Source: Phytobacter ursingii (GTDB lineage Bacteria > Pseudomonadota > Gammaproteobacteria > Enterobacterales > Enterobacteriaceae). Taken from it: 64,000 bases of DNA. Position 1 is the stretch's first letter. Each line of letters opens with the position of its first letter. The translations under genes were made by a program, and so were the position numbers. Under the pieces are notes generated by a model. The model searched no databases. It saw nothing but the letters and a program-made list of their open reading frames with translations, and had not been told where the DNA came from. Positions 29,736 to 38,139 of the stretch are shown piece by piece. Location of the stretch: contig CABDWT010000001.1 in the NCBI GenBank assembly GCA_901456055.1, positions 372,001 to 436,000 on the forward strand. The letters run 5' to 3'.

Positions 29736-30434
29736 ATGCGGCGCCCCAACGGCCCTTTGTTGCGTACAACGCTGCGACGCGGATTATCCTTCGCGCTGGC
29801 GGTGTTGCTTATTTTCTCTCCTGGACTGGGTGCGGGCTGGGACTTTAGCGCCATCTCAACGCAAACTGAACGGTTATACGGACCGGCGACGCCAGCCGCC
29901 AGGCAGCGGATTGATGAGTGGGCCGCCTTGCTTAAAAATCCACCGCAGGGCACCATTCAGGATAAATTAAATCAGGTAAACCGGTTTTTTAACGCCCGAA
30001 TGGCTTTCAAAGATGACATTGTCGTCTGGAAGCAGCAGGATTATTGGGCAACGCCGATTGAATTTTTACGTAAAGGGGCAGGAGATTGCGAAGATTTTGC
30101 GCTGGCGAAATATTTTACGCTGCGTGAAATGGGGGTCCCCGCCAACCAGTTGCGTATTACTTACGTTAAAGCACTTCAGCTGAACCAGGCGCATATGGTG
30201 GTGACGTGGTATTCCACCCCTGATGCGATCCCGTTGGTACTGGATAACCTGAAAACCGCCATCTTGCCTGCCACACAGCGTACGGATCTGCTCCCGGTTT
30301 ATGCTTTTAATGGGGAAGGGCTGTGGCTGCCGCAATCCGGTGGCACTAAACGCGTGGGGGACAGTAAACGACTCTCCCGCTGGCAGGATCTTCTCACCAG
30401 AATGCGTGCAGAAGGATTTGAAATTAATGAATAG
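29736..30434 (+). CDS. lapG: LapG, periplasmic transglutaminase-like cysteine protease
   Basis: 232 residues with an N-terminal signal segment (about 14-33) and a BTLCP domain. The catalytic triad is C118 (GAGDCEDFALAK), H153 (NQAHMVV) and D170 (LVLDNL); the C-H spacing of 35 and H-D spacing of 17 equal those of characterised LapG proteins. LapG cuts the N-terminal retention module of LapA-type adhesins and releases them from the surface; calcium is needed in characterised members. The expected substrate is the adhesin at 33039. lapD begins 9 bp downstream, so the two are co-expressed. Confidence 0.93.
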   Translation: MRRPNGPLLRTTLRRGLSFALAVLLIFSPGLGAGWDFSAISTQTERLYGPATPAARQRIDEWAALLKNPPQGTIQDKLNQVNRFFNARMAFKDDIVVWKQQDYWATPIEFLRKGAGDCEDFALAKYFTLREMGVPANQLRITYVKALQLNQAHMVVTWYSTPDAIPLVLDNLKTAILPATQRTDLLPVYAFNGEGLWLPQSGGTKRVGDSKRLSRWQDLLTRMRAEGFEINE

Positions 30435-30443
30435 GATGTGGCC

Positions 30444-32387
30444 ATGTCCCTTTATAAGCAGCTACTGATCGGCATCTGTTTATTTACGCTCGTCATTTTC
30501 TGCGGCAACTTTTTTGTTTCTCTGGAGGGTTCCCGAGAGCAATACCGGAATCAGCTCAGCGCCCACGCACAGGATGCGGCAACGGCGCTGGGTCTGTCGT
30601 TGACGACCCATATTGATGATCCGGCAATGACGGAACTGATGGTCAACTCCATCTTTGACAGCGGTTATTTTTACCGTATCCGGGTGGTGGATATTAAAAC
30701 CAATAAACCCATCATTGAGCGTACCGATAACCCACAAAGCGCCAGCGTGCCGGGCTGGTTCGTGCGCATGGTAAATCTGAGCCCCGGGGAAGGTGATGCG
30801 ATTGTCACGGATGGCTGGACGCAGGTTGCCAGAGTTGAGGTAGTCAGCCATCCGATGTTTGCTCTGGCGCGTCTTTGGGACAATATGGTTGCCAGCTTGT
30901 TGTGGCTTGTCGGCTGCAGTCTGTTATGTATTCTCGGCGTCACTCTGCTGTTGCGCCGCCTTTTGCGACCGCTTAATTATATTGTCGAGCAGGCGATGGC
31001 TATCTGTCGCCGTGAATTTTTGAATGTTCCCGCACTGCCGAAAACGCCGGAGCTGCGTCGGGTCGTTGAAGCAACCAACCTGATGGTGACGCAACTTGAG
31101 GTGTTGTTTGGCGAGCAGGCGCAGCGCACCGAATCCTTGCGCCGGGAGGCTTACCACGACAGCCTGACAGGCCTGAATAATCGTCGTGCTTTTGATATGC
31201 AATTGCAGTCGCGTCTGAGCGATGAAGAGAATGACTCGGGGCACCTGATCCTCTTGCGGGTTCAGGATCTTATCGGTCTTAACCAGCGTCTTGGTGGCGC
31301 GAAGACCGATAAGTTACTGATAGCCGTGGCAGATATCCTGAACGGTCTGCAAAAACATTATTTCCGCAATGAAGGTTTTCTGGCCCGTGTGCGGGGCGGG
31401 GAGTTTGCGATTCTTGCCCCGCAGTTCCTGCATAATGAACTCGATAATTTGACTAACACCCTCAGTACCCAGCTTAAGGCGCTGTCTGAAACGGGAATGA
31501 GCGACGTGGCGCCGGTAGCCCATTTCGCACTGGTCCCTTTCCATGTTGGCGATAAGCCACAGACGATACTGATGCAGGCGGACCAGGCGCTGGCGATGGC
31601 GGAAACCGAAATGCGCTTTTTTGCCAACATGGAAACGGCGACAAGCGATAGTGAAGAGGATCATCACAGCTGGTACACCCGCCTGGATGCGGTATTGACA
31701 GACGGTGCGTTCGAGCTTTTCTCGCAGCCTGTTTATGAGTGCAACAATGCGCACGTCGTATTGCATCATAAAGTGCTTGCCCGTATCAGAACGCCGGAAG
31801 GCGAGCTGATCCCGGCAGGACGTTTTATGCCGTGGATCCACCGTCTCGATCTCAGTCGCCGCATGGATATCGTGATGTTGCAACAGACCCTGCGTGAGAT
31901 GGAAAAATCAAACCGCCAATTTGCACTGAGTATCAGCGGTGCCAGCGTTGCTGATGACAGAAGCCTTCATGCGCTGCTGCAACCCTTGATGAACGCGCCG
32001 CAGTTAGCATCCCGCCTGACGCTGGAACTGGATGAAAACGAGCTGCCTGACGCTGAGCGGGTCAATATTCTGGTCAAACGGCTTAAGGTGCTGGGCTGCC
32101 GTTTAGGGATCCAACATTTCGGCGGCCGGTTCCACCTCATCGGAAATTTACCGCAATGGGGGCTCGCCTGGCTCAAAGTGGACGGTAGTTACATTCGCAA
32201 TATTGATAGCGAAGAAGATAAAAAATTGTTTATCGAGGCCATTTATTGGGCAACCCGACAAATTAATTTGCCACTGATTGCTGAGCGTGTGGAAACGGCG
32301 GGCGAACTGGCGGTTCTCGAAAATATCGGCCTGTATGGCGCAATGGGACGCTATTTTGCGGATGCCAGCACATTGGGCGCAAATTAA
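30444..32387 (+). CDS. lapD: LapD, inner-membrane c-di-GMP receptor
   Basis: 647 residues; the ATG at 30444 has AGGA 7 nt upstream, preferred over a GTG at 30438. Transmembrane helix about 5-27, periplasmic output domain about 28-150, second helix about 153-173, HAMP, degenerate GGDEF (RGGEF, about 230-390) and degenerate EAL (about 410-640: KVL for EAL, QHFGG for DDFGTG, AERVET kept). LapD does not make or break c-di-GMP. When it binds the nucleotide through its EAL domain it sequesters LapG in the periplasm and so protects the adhesin. It lies directly downstream of lapG. Confidence 0.93.
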   Translation: MSLYKQLLIGICLFTLVIFCGNFFVSLEGSREQYRNQLSAHAQDAATALGLSLTTHIDDPAMTELMVNSIFDSGYFYRIRVVDIKTNKPIIERTDNPQSASVPGWFVRMVNLSPGEGDAIVTDGWTQVARVEVVSHPMFALARLWDNMVASLLWLVGCSLLCILGVTLLLRRLLRPLNYIVEQAMAICRREFLNVPALPKTPELRRVVEATNLMVTQLEVLFGEQAQRTESLRREAYHDSLTGLNNRRAFDMQLQSRLSDEENDSGHLILLRVQDLIGLNQRLGGAKTDKLLIAVADILNGLQKHYFRNEGFLARVRGGEFAILAPQFLHNELDNLTNTLSTQLKALSETGMSDVAPVAHFALVPFHVGDKPQTILMQADQALAMAETEMRFFANMETATSDSEEDHHSWYTRLDAVLTDGAFELFSQPVYECNNAHVVLHHKVLARIRTPEGELIPAGRFMPWIHRLDLSRRMDIVMLQQTLREMEKSNRQFALSISGASVADDRSLHALLQPLMNAPQLASRLTLELDENELPDAERVNILVKRLKVLGCRLGIQHFGGRFHLIGNLPQWGLAWLKVDGSYIRNIDSEEDKKLFIEAIYWATRQINLPLIAERVETAGELAVLENIGLYGAMGRYFADASTLGAN

Positions 32388-32412
32388 CCAGTCAGGTTAA
32401 AAGAGGCTGAAA

Positions 32413-32757
32413 ATGTACTACATAGAACGTGATGAACAGGGACGTATTATTCAGGTGGAGCTTGTCCCTTTTCATGCCATGACAGAACAAAGTGAAGTCA
32501 GCACTGCAGAAATAGACGAATGGATGCGACAGAGAGAAATACGTGAGGCATCGTTACTGCAATTGCGCCAGAGCGATCTTGAGATGGTTCGCGTGCTGGA
32601 AGATCTGATTGAAGTCCTGATGAGTAAAGGCGTAATCAGCATTACCGATCTGCCGCCGATCGCCCAGACTAAGCTGACCAACCGCGCACAGGCACGTCGT
32701 TCGTTAAGTGGTCTGGAAGGATTAATATCCGATGATGACGATGAGGGATTTATATAA
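32413..32757 (+). CDS. Small conserved protein associated with lapG-lapD
   Basis: 114 residues; AGAGGCTGAAA precedes the ATG. Begins MYYIERDEQGRIIQVEL, then a helical acidic segment (QREIREASLLQLRQSDLEMVRVLEDLIEVL, about 38-70) and a tail ending in DDDDEGFI. Proteins of this kind, often misnamed tryptophan synthase beta-like, occur beside Lap-type loci in pseudomonads, as I recall. Cytoplasmic; function unknown. It is the last gene of the lapG-lapD operon, 26 bp after lapD and before a terminator. Confidence 0.75.
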   Translation: MYYIERDEQGRIIQVELVPFHAMTEQSEVSTAEIDEWMRQREIREASLLQLRQSDLEMVRVLEDLIEVLMSKGVISITDLPPIAQTKLTNRAQARRSLSGLEGLISDDDDEGFI

Positions 32758-32809
32758 TTCGTCATTTTTATTTACGTAATATATATCATGTACGACACAG
32801 GGACTATTG

Positions 32810-32838
32810 ACAAAGTCCCTTTTTTTTTACCCTAAATT
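32810..32838 (+). terminator. Terminator of lapG-lapD operon
   Basis: GGGACT, loop ATTGACAA, AGTCCC, then a run of nine T. This separates the regulator operon from the adhesin/exporter genes. Confidence 0.85.
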
Positions 32839-33038
32839 CCTGCCCGGACTACTATTCATTCACGTCATCTATTAATATAAGGTCTTTAAGCGAAGCGGCA
32901 TCAATAAATCCTCTGCCGGAACGTGCTTTCATTACCTTTGTTACATGTTGCATTACAAATACTAATTAAATTCTCTTTTAGCATTCTACGCCTGGTCAGT
33001 GGATGAATTGGGCGAGAACAGGATTGAGGGAACTACAC

Positions 33039-36000
33039 ATGAGCGGCGTCTCTGGGATCGTCAAAGCGGTATTAGGACAAGTGTTTGCAATAGCACCTGA
33101 TGGCAGCCAGCGTTTATTGGTTGAAGGTGACACGATCCTCGAAGGAGAACAGGTCGAGACCGGGGCTTCTGGCGCAATCACATTGTCTTTGTCGGATGGT
33201 AAGCAGCTGGACCTTGGCCGTGACAGTCACTGGGACAGTACGGGAAGCGTGACCACTGAGCCTACGGCTACCCAGCAACAAGATGTGGCCGCCATACAAC
33301 AGGCGATCGCAGACGGGCAGGATCCGACGCAAACCCTTGAAGCGCCCGCAGCGGGTCCTCAGGCGGGGGGCACTGGCGGCAGTGACGCTGGCGGTAGCGG
33401 CGGCGGATCGCATACGCATGTGGTCCTCGATTTAACCGGTCAGGTCGTTGACCCTACGGCTGGATACCCAACGATTGGCCTTGATTTTACTGATGCCGAA
33501 CGCCCACAAGAATTAACGCAGCTTGAACCAGGCGTTGTTACTGCGACAACGCCTGCCGATCCCAATACGAACCCGCCAGACGATTCTGATGCAGATGCCG
33601 ATGCGGATGCAGATGCTGATGCGGATTCTGACGCGGATGCCGATGCGGACGCGGATGCAGATGCAGATGCGGACGCCGATTCCGACGCAGATTCTGATGC
33701 CGATGCGGATGCGGATGCGGATTCTGACGCGGATGCAGATGCGGACGCCGATTCTGACGCTGATGCCGACGCGGATGCGGATGCCGATTCCGACGCCGAT
33801 GCAGACTCTGATGCCGATGCGGATGCCGACGCCGATGCAGATGCAGATGCAGATGCCGACGCTGACGCTGACGCGGATGCGGATTCTGACGCCGATGCGG
33901 ACGCGGATGCCGATGCAGATTCTGACTCTGATGCAGACGCCGATGCCGATTCCGACGCCGACGCCGATGCGGATGCGGACGCCGATGCGGATGCAGATGC
34001 GGATGCAGATGCTGATGCTGATGCTGATTCGGATGCCGACGCGGACGCTGATGCGGATGCAGATTCCGATGCCGATTCCGATGCAGATGCCGACGCCGAC
34101 GCTGACGCTGACGCGGATGCTGATGCGGATGCGGATGCCGACGCCGATTCTGACGCCGATGCAGATTCTGACTCTGATGCGGATGCAGACGCTGATGCAG
34201 ATGCGGATGCAGATGCCGATGCAGACGCTGATGCAGATGCAGATGCAGATGCCGATGCCGATTCTGATGCCGATGCCGATGCCGACGCGGATGCGGATGC
34301 CGATTCTGACGCCGATGCCGACGCCGACGCTGATGCCGATGCCGATGCAGACGCCGATTCTGACGCCGATGCAGATGCGGACGCGGATGCAGATGCGGAC
34401 GCCGATTCCGACTCAGATTCTGATGCCGACGCAGATGCCGACGCCGACGCCGATTCTGACGCCGACGCCGATGCGGACGCTGATGCGGATGCAGATTCCG
34501 ATGCTGATGCGGATGCCGATGCCGATTCTGATGCCGATGCAGACGCCGATTCTGACGCCGATGCAGATGCGGACGCGGATGCAGATGCGGACGCCGATTC
34601 CGACGCAGATTCTGATGCGGATTCTGACGCCGATGCGGACGCTGATGCAGATGCAGATGCAGATGCAGATGCAGATGCAGATGCAGATGCCGATGCCGAT
34701 GCCGACGCGGACGCGGATTCTGACGCCGACGCTGATGCGGATGCCGATTCTGACGCCGATGCGGACGCGGATGCCGATTCCGATGCAGATGCCGATTCCG
34801 ATTCCGATGCCGATGCCGATGCCGACGCTGACTCTGACGCCGATGCAGATTCTGACGCGGATGCCGATGCTGATTCCGACGCCGATGCGGACGCTGATGC
34901 AGACGCGGATGCAGATGCGGACGCCGACGCGGATGCAGACTCTGATTCTGACGCCGATGCAGATTCTGATGCCGATGTGACGCTGACCGTGACGATCACG
35001 CCGGGCGGCAAAACAACCGATACGTCAGATAATACGATCACCCATATCAATGGCGGCAGCGGGAACCCGAACGGGTATGATGTGCAGAACGGCGTAATCG
35101 TGGCGATCGGCAGTAACGTGCATGTCTGGCTGACGCCGGATAGCCCGGATGGCGCCATCAAGGGCGACGTCGTGCCGAAATCCGCCAGCGCGTCGCAGAT
35201 TCACTATTACACCAGCAGTGGTAATGCCAATACTGACGACAGCGCAAAAGGTCACACCGATATCTTCGTTGTCGGTGACCATACGGGCGGTTATTACCAA
35301 CAGAGTGACTGGCCGAACAGCAAATATAATTTCGTCTCCCTCAAAGGGATCACGGGCAACGGCAACGTAACGGAAGGCGATGTCGGTAAAGACTATATTT
35401 TTGTTCAGGGGAACAGTGAGGACTACAAGGTAACGGGCGTTCCTCATCCGCAGAACCATCAGAACAACGATATTGATAATCTTCAGATTACTGATGAGAA
35501 CGGTAAGCATCCTTTTGAAAATGCGAACCATATCGAAGGCGTGGTCTTTGGTGACGGGCCATCTTCATCCCACGGCGGCAGCACCACCACAAGCTACTCA
35601 GTAACGTTGAATCTTGACGTTAACCTCGAAAGCTCTGACAGCAGCGACCATCTCAATTCGATCACGGTTGGCGGGATTCCGGAGCACGCGACCTTTAGCG
35701 GTAATTACACGGATGTTGCTTATGATGCGATCAACAAAGTCTATGTTCTGACCTTTGCAAACGACACGACACACTATTCCGGGCAGGTCAGCGTTGAATT
35801 ACCGGATGGTAAGAGCGCTCTGGGTGATATAACCCTGGATGTCGACTCGACCGCATCCGATCAACTCGAACACCATTTCACCTTTGATGGTGAAGAGGGT
35901 GGGCAGCACGTCAGCGACAGCCACAGTGATAGCGCGGATGTAAGCCATCTCGCGGAAGCTTCTGATGAGACGCATATGTCGCTGACTCATATCGCCGATG

Positions 36001-36509
36001 AGAACCATTCAGACAATGGCTCGCTGTCGGATACCGACAGCCAGGCGCGGATGAGCAGTAGCGCCGCGGGGGATACGCAAACGACGGAAGTGGACCATAG
36101 CGTACTCACTGACAGTAGCCACAGCGCATCGTTAATTGATGACACAAGCTTAATGTTCAGTCCGCTGGCTGCCGATAACACATCCGGTCACGAAGAGACA
36201 CCGACGGCATCAGCGGATAACGCGCCGACGCCTCTTTCTGTCGATGAGCAGGCTGAGACGGCATCCCCTCCGACTGCCACTGTAGAAAATGACCCGCCGT
36301 TGAATTTTAGCGACATCATCCATGATGAAACGCATCACGACCTCAGCAGCCTGATTCAGGCGGGGCCGCAAAGTGAAACCGCGAATAACCCGACGGAAGC
36401 CGAGCATGTCCCGGCCGAAGGCGGCACGACAGCGAATATTGATAGTTACGACGCTGGCCACGAAGCGATGGTGGATAACCTCATCTCTAAACCGGAAGAA
36501 ATAACCTGA
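33039..36509 (+). CDS. LapA-type retention-module adhesin with Asp-Ala/Asp-Ser repeat stalk
   Basis: 1156 residues from the ATG at 33039 (GAGGG 9 nt upstream); an in-frame ATG at 33003 has no ribosome site. Residues 1-100 are the retention module ([18 protein letters not shown]) that plugs the exporter. The LapG cleavage motif PAAG is at 103-106, close to the TAAG of Pseudomonas LapA. A Gly/Ser linker leads to a 465-residue D-A/D-S tract (182-646). The remaining 510 residues are Ser/Thr/Asp-rich, with beta-type segments and an acidic C-terminal export region ([10 protein letters not shown]). No GGxGxD nonapeptides. Expected to stay on the surface when LapD holds LapG. Exporter genes follow. 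Confidence 0.88.
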   Translation: MSGVSGIVKAVLGQVFAIAPDGSQRLLVEGDTILEGEQVETGASGAITLSLSDGKQLDLGRDSHWDSTGSVTTEPTATQQQDVAAIQQAIADGQDPTQTLEAPAAGPQAGGTGGSDAGGSGGGSHTHVVLDLTGQVVDPTAGYPTIGLDFTDAERPQELTQLEPGVVTATTPADPNTNPPDDSDADADADADADADSDADADADADADADADADSDADSDADADADADSDADADADADSDADADADADADSDADADSDADADADADADADADADADADADADSDADADADADADSDSDADADADSDADADADADADADADADADADADADSDADADADADADSDADSDADADADADADADADADADADADSDADADSDSDADADADADADADADADADADADADADADSDADADADADADADSDADADADADADADADADSDADADADADADADADSDSDSDADADADADADSDADADADADADADSDADADADADSDADADADSDADADADADADADADSDADSDADSDADADADADADADADADADADADADADADADSDADADADADSDADADADADSDADADSDSDADADADADSDADADSDADADADSDADADADADADADADADADADSDSDADADSDADVTLTVTITPGGKTTDTSDNTITHINGGSGNPNGYDVQNGVIVAIGSNVHVWLTPDSPDGAIKGDVVPKSASASQIHYYTSSGNANTDDSAKGHTDIFVVGDHTGGYYQQSDWPNSKYNFVSLKGITGNGNVTEGDVGKDYIFVQGNSEDYKVTGVPHPQNHQNNDIDNLQITDENGKHPFENANHIEGVVFGDGPSSSHGGSTTTSYSVTLNLDVNLESSDSSDHLNSITVGGIPEHATFSGNYTDVAYDAINKVYVLTFANDTTHYSGQVSVELPDGKSALGDITLDVDSTASDQLEHHFTFDGEEGGQHVSDSHSDSADVSHLAEASDETHMSLTHIADENHSDNGSLSDTDSQARMSSSAAGDTQTTEVDHSVLTDSSHSASLIDDTSLMFSPLAADNTSGHEETPTASADNAPTPLSVDEQAETASPPTATVENDPPLNFSDIIHDETHHDLSSLIQAGPQSETANNPTEAEHVPAEGGTTANIDSYDAGHEAMVDNLISKPEEIT
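33345..33356 (+). other. Predicted LapG cleavage site in the adhesin (PAAG)
   Basis: Codes Pro-Ala-Ala-Gly at residues 103-106, fitting the known (T/A/P)AA(G/V) recognition motif. It lies between the retention module and the Gly-rich linker, where cleavage would release the exported part. Confidence 0.7.
33582..34976 (+). repeat. Hexanucleotide GAYGCN/GAYTCN repeat coding 465 residues of D-A/D-S
   Basis: 1395 bp of in-frame six-base repeats. Every odd residue is Asp and every even residue Ala or Ser. The serine codons seen are TCT, TCC and TCA, one transversion from GCN, so the tract looks like an Asp-Ala repeat with scattered Ala-to-Ser changes. Third-position variation among T/C/A/G shows drift since expansion. 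Confidence 0.95.
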
Positions 36510-36515
36510 TAAGTC

Positions 36516-36546
36516 GCCGCTTAGCTCCGCCGGGAGGCTAAGCGGC
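36516..36546 (+). terminator. Hairpin between adhesin and exporter genes
   Basis: GCCGCTTAGC, 11-nt loop, GCTAAGCGGC: a perfect 10-bp stem 6 bp after the adhesin stop. No T-tract, so it may be an mRNA stabiliser or partial attenuator that lets less transcript reach the exporter. Confidence 0.55.
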
Positions 36547-36591
36547 AAATCACCACAATGTGAATTCAGGCCTGGCAAGGAATTACGAGCG

Positions 36592-36702
36592 ATGAAAAAC
36601 AGCCAGAACGTAATTTCTCCTCCGGTTCCGTGGCATTTTCTCTGGTGGGTGGTACTCACACAGAGGCATAACGAAAAGGAAGACAAGAATGAAATATGGT
36701 AG
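36592..36702 (+). CDS. Possible 36-residue leader peptide overlapping the TolC-like gene
   Basis: The ATG at 36592 has AAGGA 10 nt upstream. It opens a short frame (MKNSQNVISPPVPWHFLWW..., ending KNEIW) whose stop TAG at 36700-36702 lies 14 bp inside the next gene. It could couple translation to the exporter. No family is recognised and chance is possible. Confidence 0.3.
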   Translation: MKNSQNVISPPVPWHFLWWVVLTQRHNEKEDKNEIW

Positions 36703-38038
36703 CCCGTTTTTACTGGGGGCAGCATTGACCGTGTGCGCGACACAGAGTCAGGCGACCACCCTTGAGCAGGCGGTAAAAGACAGCCTGGTATGGCACCCAC
36801 AAGTTAGCGCTTCGGCAAACAGCCGATACTCTGCGGAACAGGATCTTCGTGCCGCCAAAGGCGGCTATCTGCCGTCGCTGAATCTCACCGCCGGTAGCGG
36901 CTGGGAACAAACCGACAATTCCACGACCCGTGCGGCAGGTGAGCATTTACGCAACCTGAACCGCAGCGAATCCGCTATTAACCTGACGCAAAACGTCTTC
37001 AATGGCTTTGCGACCACCAGCGAGGTCGCGCGTCAGAAAGCAACGGTAAACTCGCGCGCCTGGACCGTAATGAATACCAGTGAAAGCACCGCCCTGCAGG
37101 CAATCCAAAGCTATCTTGATGTGCTGATGCGCGAGCAGATGGTAAAACTGGCGGAAGACAACCTGCACAATCACGAGCGTGTATTTGACCAAATACGCCT
37201 GCGCACCACCCAGGGAGTAGGACGCCAGGCAGACTACGATCAGGCGGAAGCTCGCCTGGCCCAGGCGCGTAACAATCTTCTGACCGAACAAACCAACCTT
37301 GAGGACTCCAGGGCTAACTATCAAAGCGTTACCGGTAAAGATGCCGACACGCTGGTGATGCCTGGCAAGATTACCATCCCCGCCTCGCTGGAAGCCGCCC
37401 GCAAAGTGATGCTCGAAAACAACGCGCTGCTTAAGCAGGCTGATGCCGATGTGGAAGCAACCCGCCAACAATATGACGCGCAGAAATCGCGTTTTTACCC
37501 GAATGTTAACGTTGAGGTCGGTCGCACGATGGATAACAACATTGACGGTACGCGCGGGCATAACCAGGAATGGCAGGCAATGGTGCGTATGCGCTACAAC
37601 CTGTACAACGGTGGCAGCGATCAGGCGACGCTCACCTCTTACGCCTACAAAATGAAAGAGGCGCAGGATGTGAAAAATAATGCCCTGCGCCAGTTAAACG
37701 AGGAATTGCGTCTTGCCTGGAATGCGAAGAACAATGCCGAACAACAGGTGCCGATCGCCAAAGAGTATGCTGAGCGTAGCGTGACAGTGCGTAGCGCCTA
37801 TCAGGAACAGTTCAGCCTGGGTGATCGTACGCTGCTCGATATGCTCGACAGTGAAAATGAAGTCTTCACTGCACAGCGCCGTTACGTTGAACTGCAATTT
37901 GTCGACATGTTTACTACCTATCGCATCAGTGCCCGCACGGGTGAACTGCTTAAAAGTCTGCACATTCAGCCGCCGTCTGCCTCAGAGCCGCTTGATCAGG
38001 CTCAGCGTACGCAGGCGGAACTGCCGGAACTGCACTGA
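36689..38038 (+). CDS. TolC-family outer-membrane protein of the Lap-type exporter (LapE-like)
   Basis: 449 residues; AAGGAAGACAAG precedes the ATG. Signal peptide about 1-22 (ends TQSQA). Two repeats of the outer-membrane efflux fold, each with long helices (for example QADYDQAEARLAQARNNLLTEQ) and strand regions (LNLTAGSGWEQ). Forms the trimeric outer-membrane channel of a type I secretion system. In LapA systems this pore is where the retention module is held. First of three exporter genes immediately after the adhesin. Confidence 0.92.
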   Translation: MKYGSPFLLGAALTVCATQSQATTLEQAVKDSLVWHPQVSASANSRYSAEQDLRAAKGGYLPSLNLTAGSGWEQTDNSTTRAAGEHLRNLNRSESAINLTQNVFNGFATTSEVARQKATVNSRAWTVMNTSESTALQAIQSYLDVLMREQMVKLAEDNLHNHERVFDQIRLRTTQGVGRQADYDQAEARLAQARNNLLTEQTNLEDSRANYQSVTGKDADTLVMPGKITIPASLEAARKVMLENNALLKQADADVEATRQQYDAQKSRFYPNVNVEVGRTMDNNIDGTRGHNQEWQAMVRMRYNLYNGGSDQATLTSYAYKMKEAQDVKNNALRQLNEELRLAWNAKNNAEQQVPIAKEYAERSVTVRSAYQEQFSLGDRTLLDMLDSENEVFTAQRRYVELQFVDMFTTYRISARTGELLKSLHIQPPSASEPLDQAQRTQAELPELH

Positions 38039-38139
38039 TACGGCTCTGATGAGTTGTGGGGTGACTGACGGCATAAAACCGGCAATCATCCCGCTGTTTT
38101 TGACCTGCGGCCTGAGTCTGCAGAATACTGAGGCAAAGA

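Noticed and set aside
33523-34980. Plus-strand frame rich in Met, Pro, Thr and Gln within the adhesin
   Set aside because: Another frame of the same hexanucleotide repeat, without a ribosome site. The D-A/D-S frame is continuous with recognisable domains on both sides.
33440-35161. Long minus-strand frame rich in Ala-Ser-Glu opposite the adhesin
   Set aside because: It is the antisense reading of the Asp-Ala hexanucleotide repeat, which stays open in several frames because the repeat contains no stop in them. No ribosome site or family.
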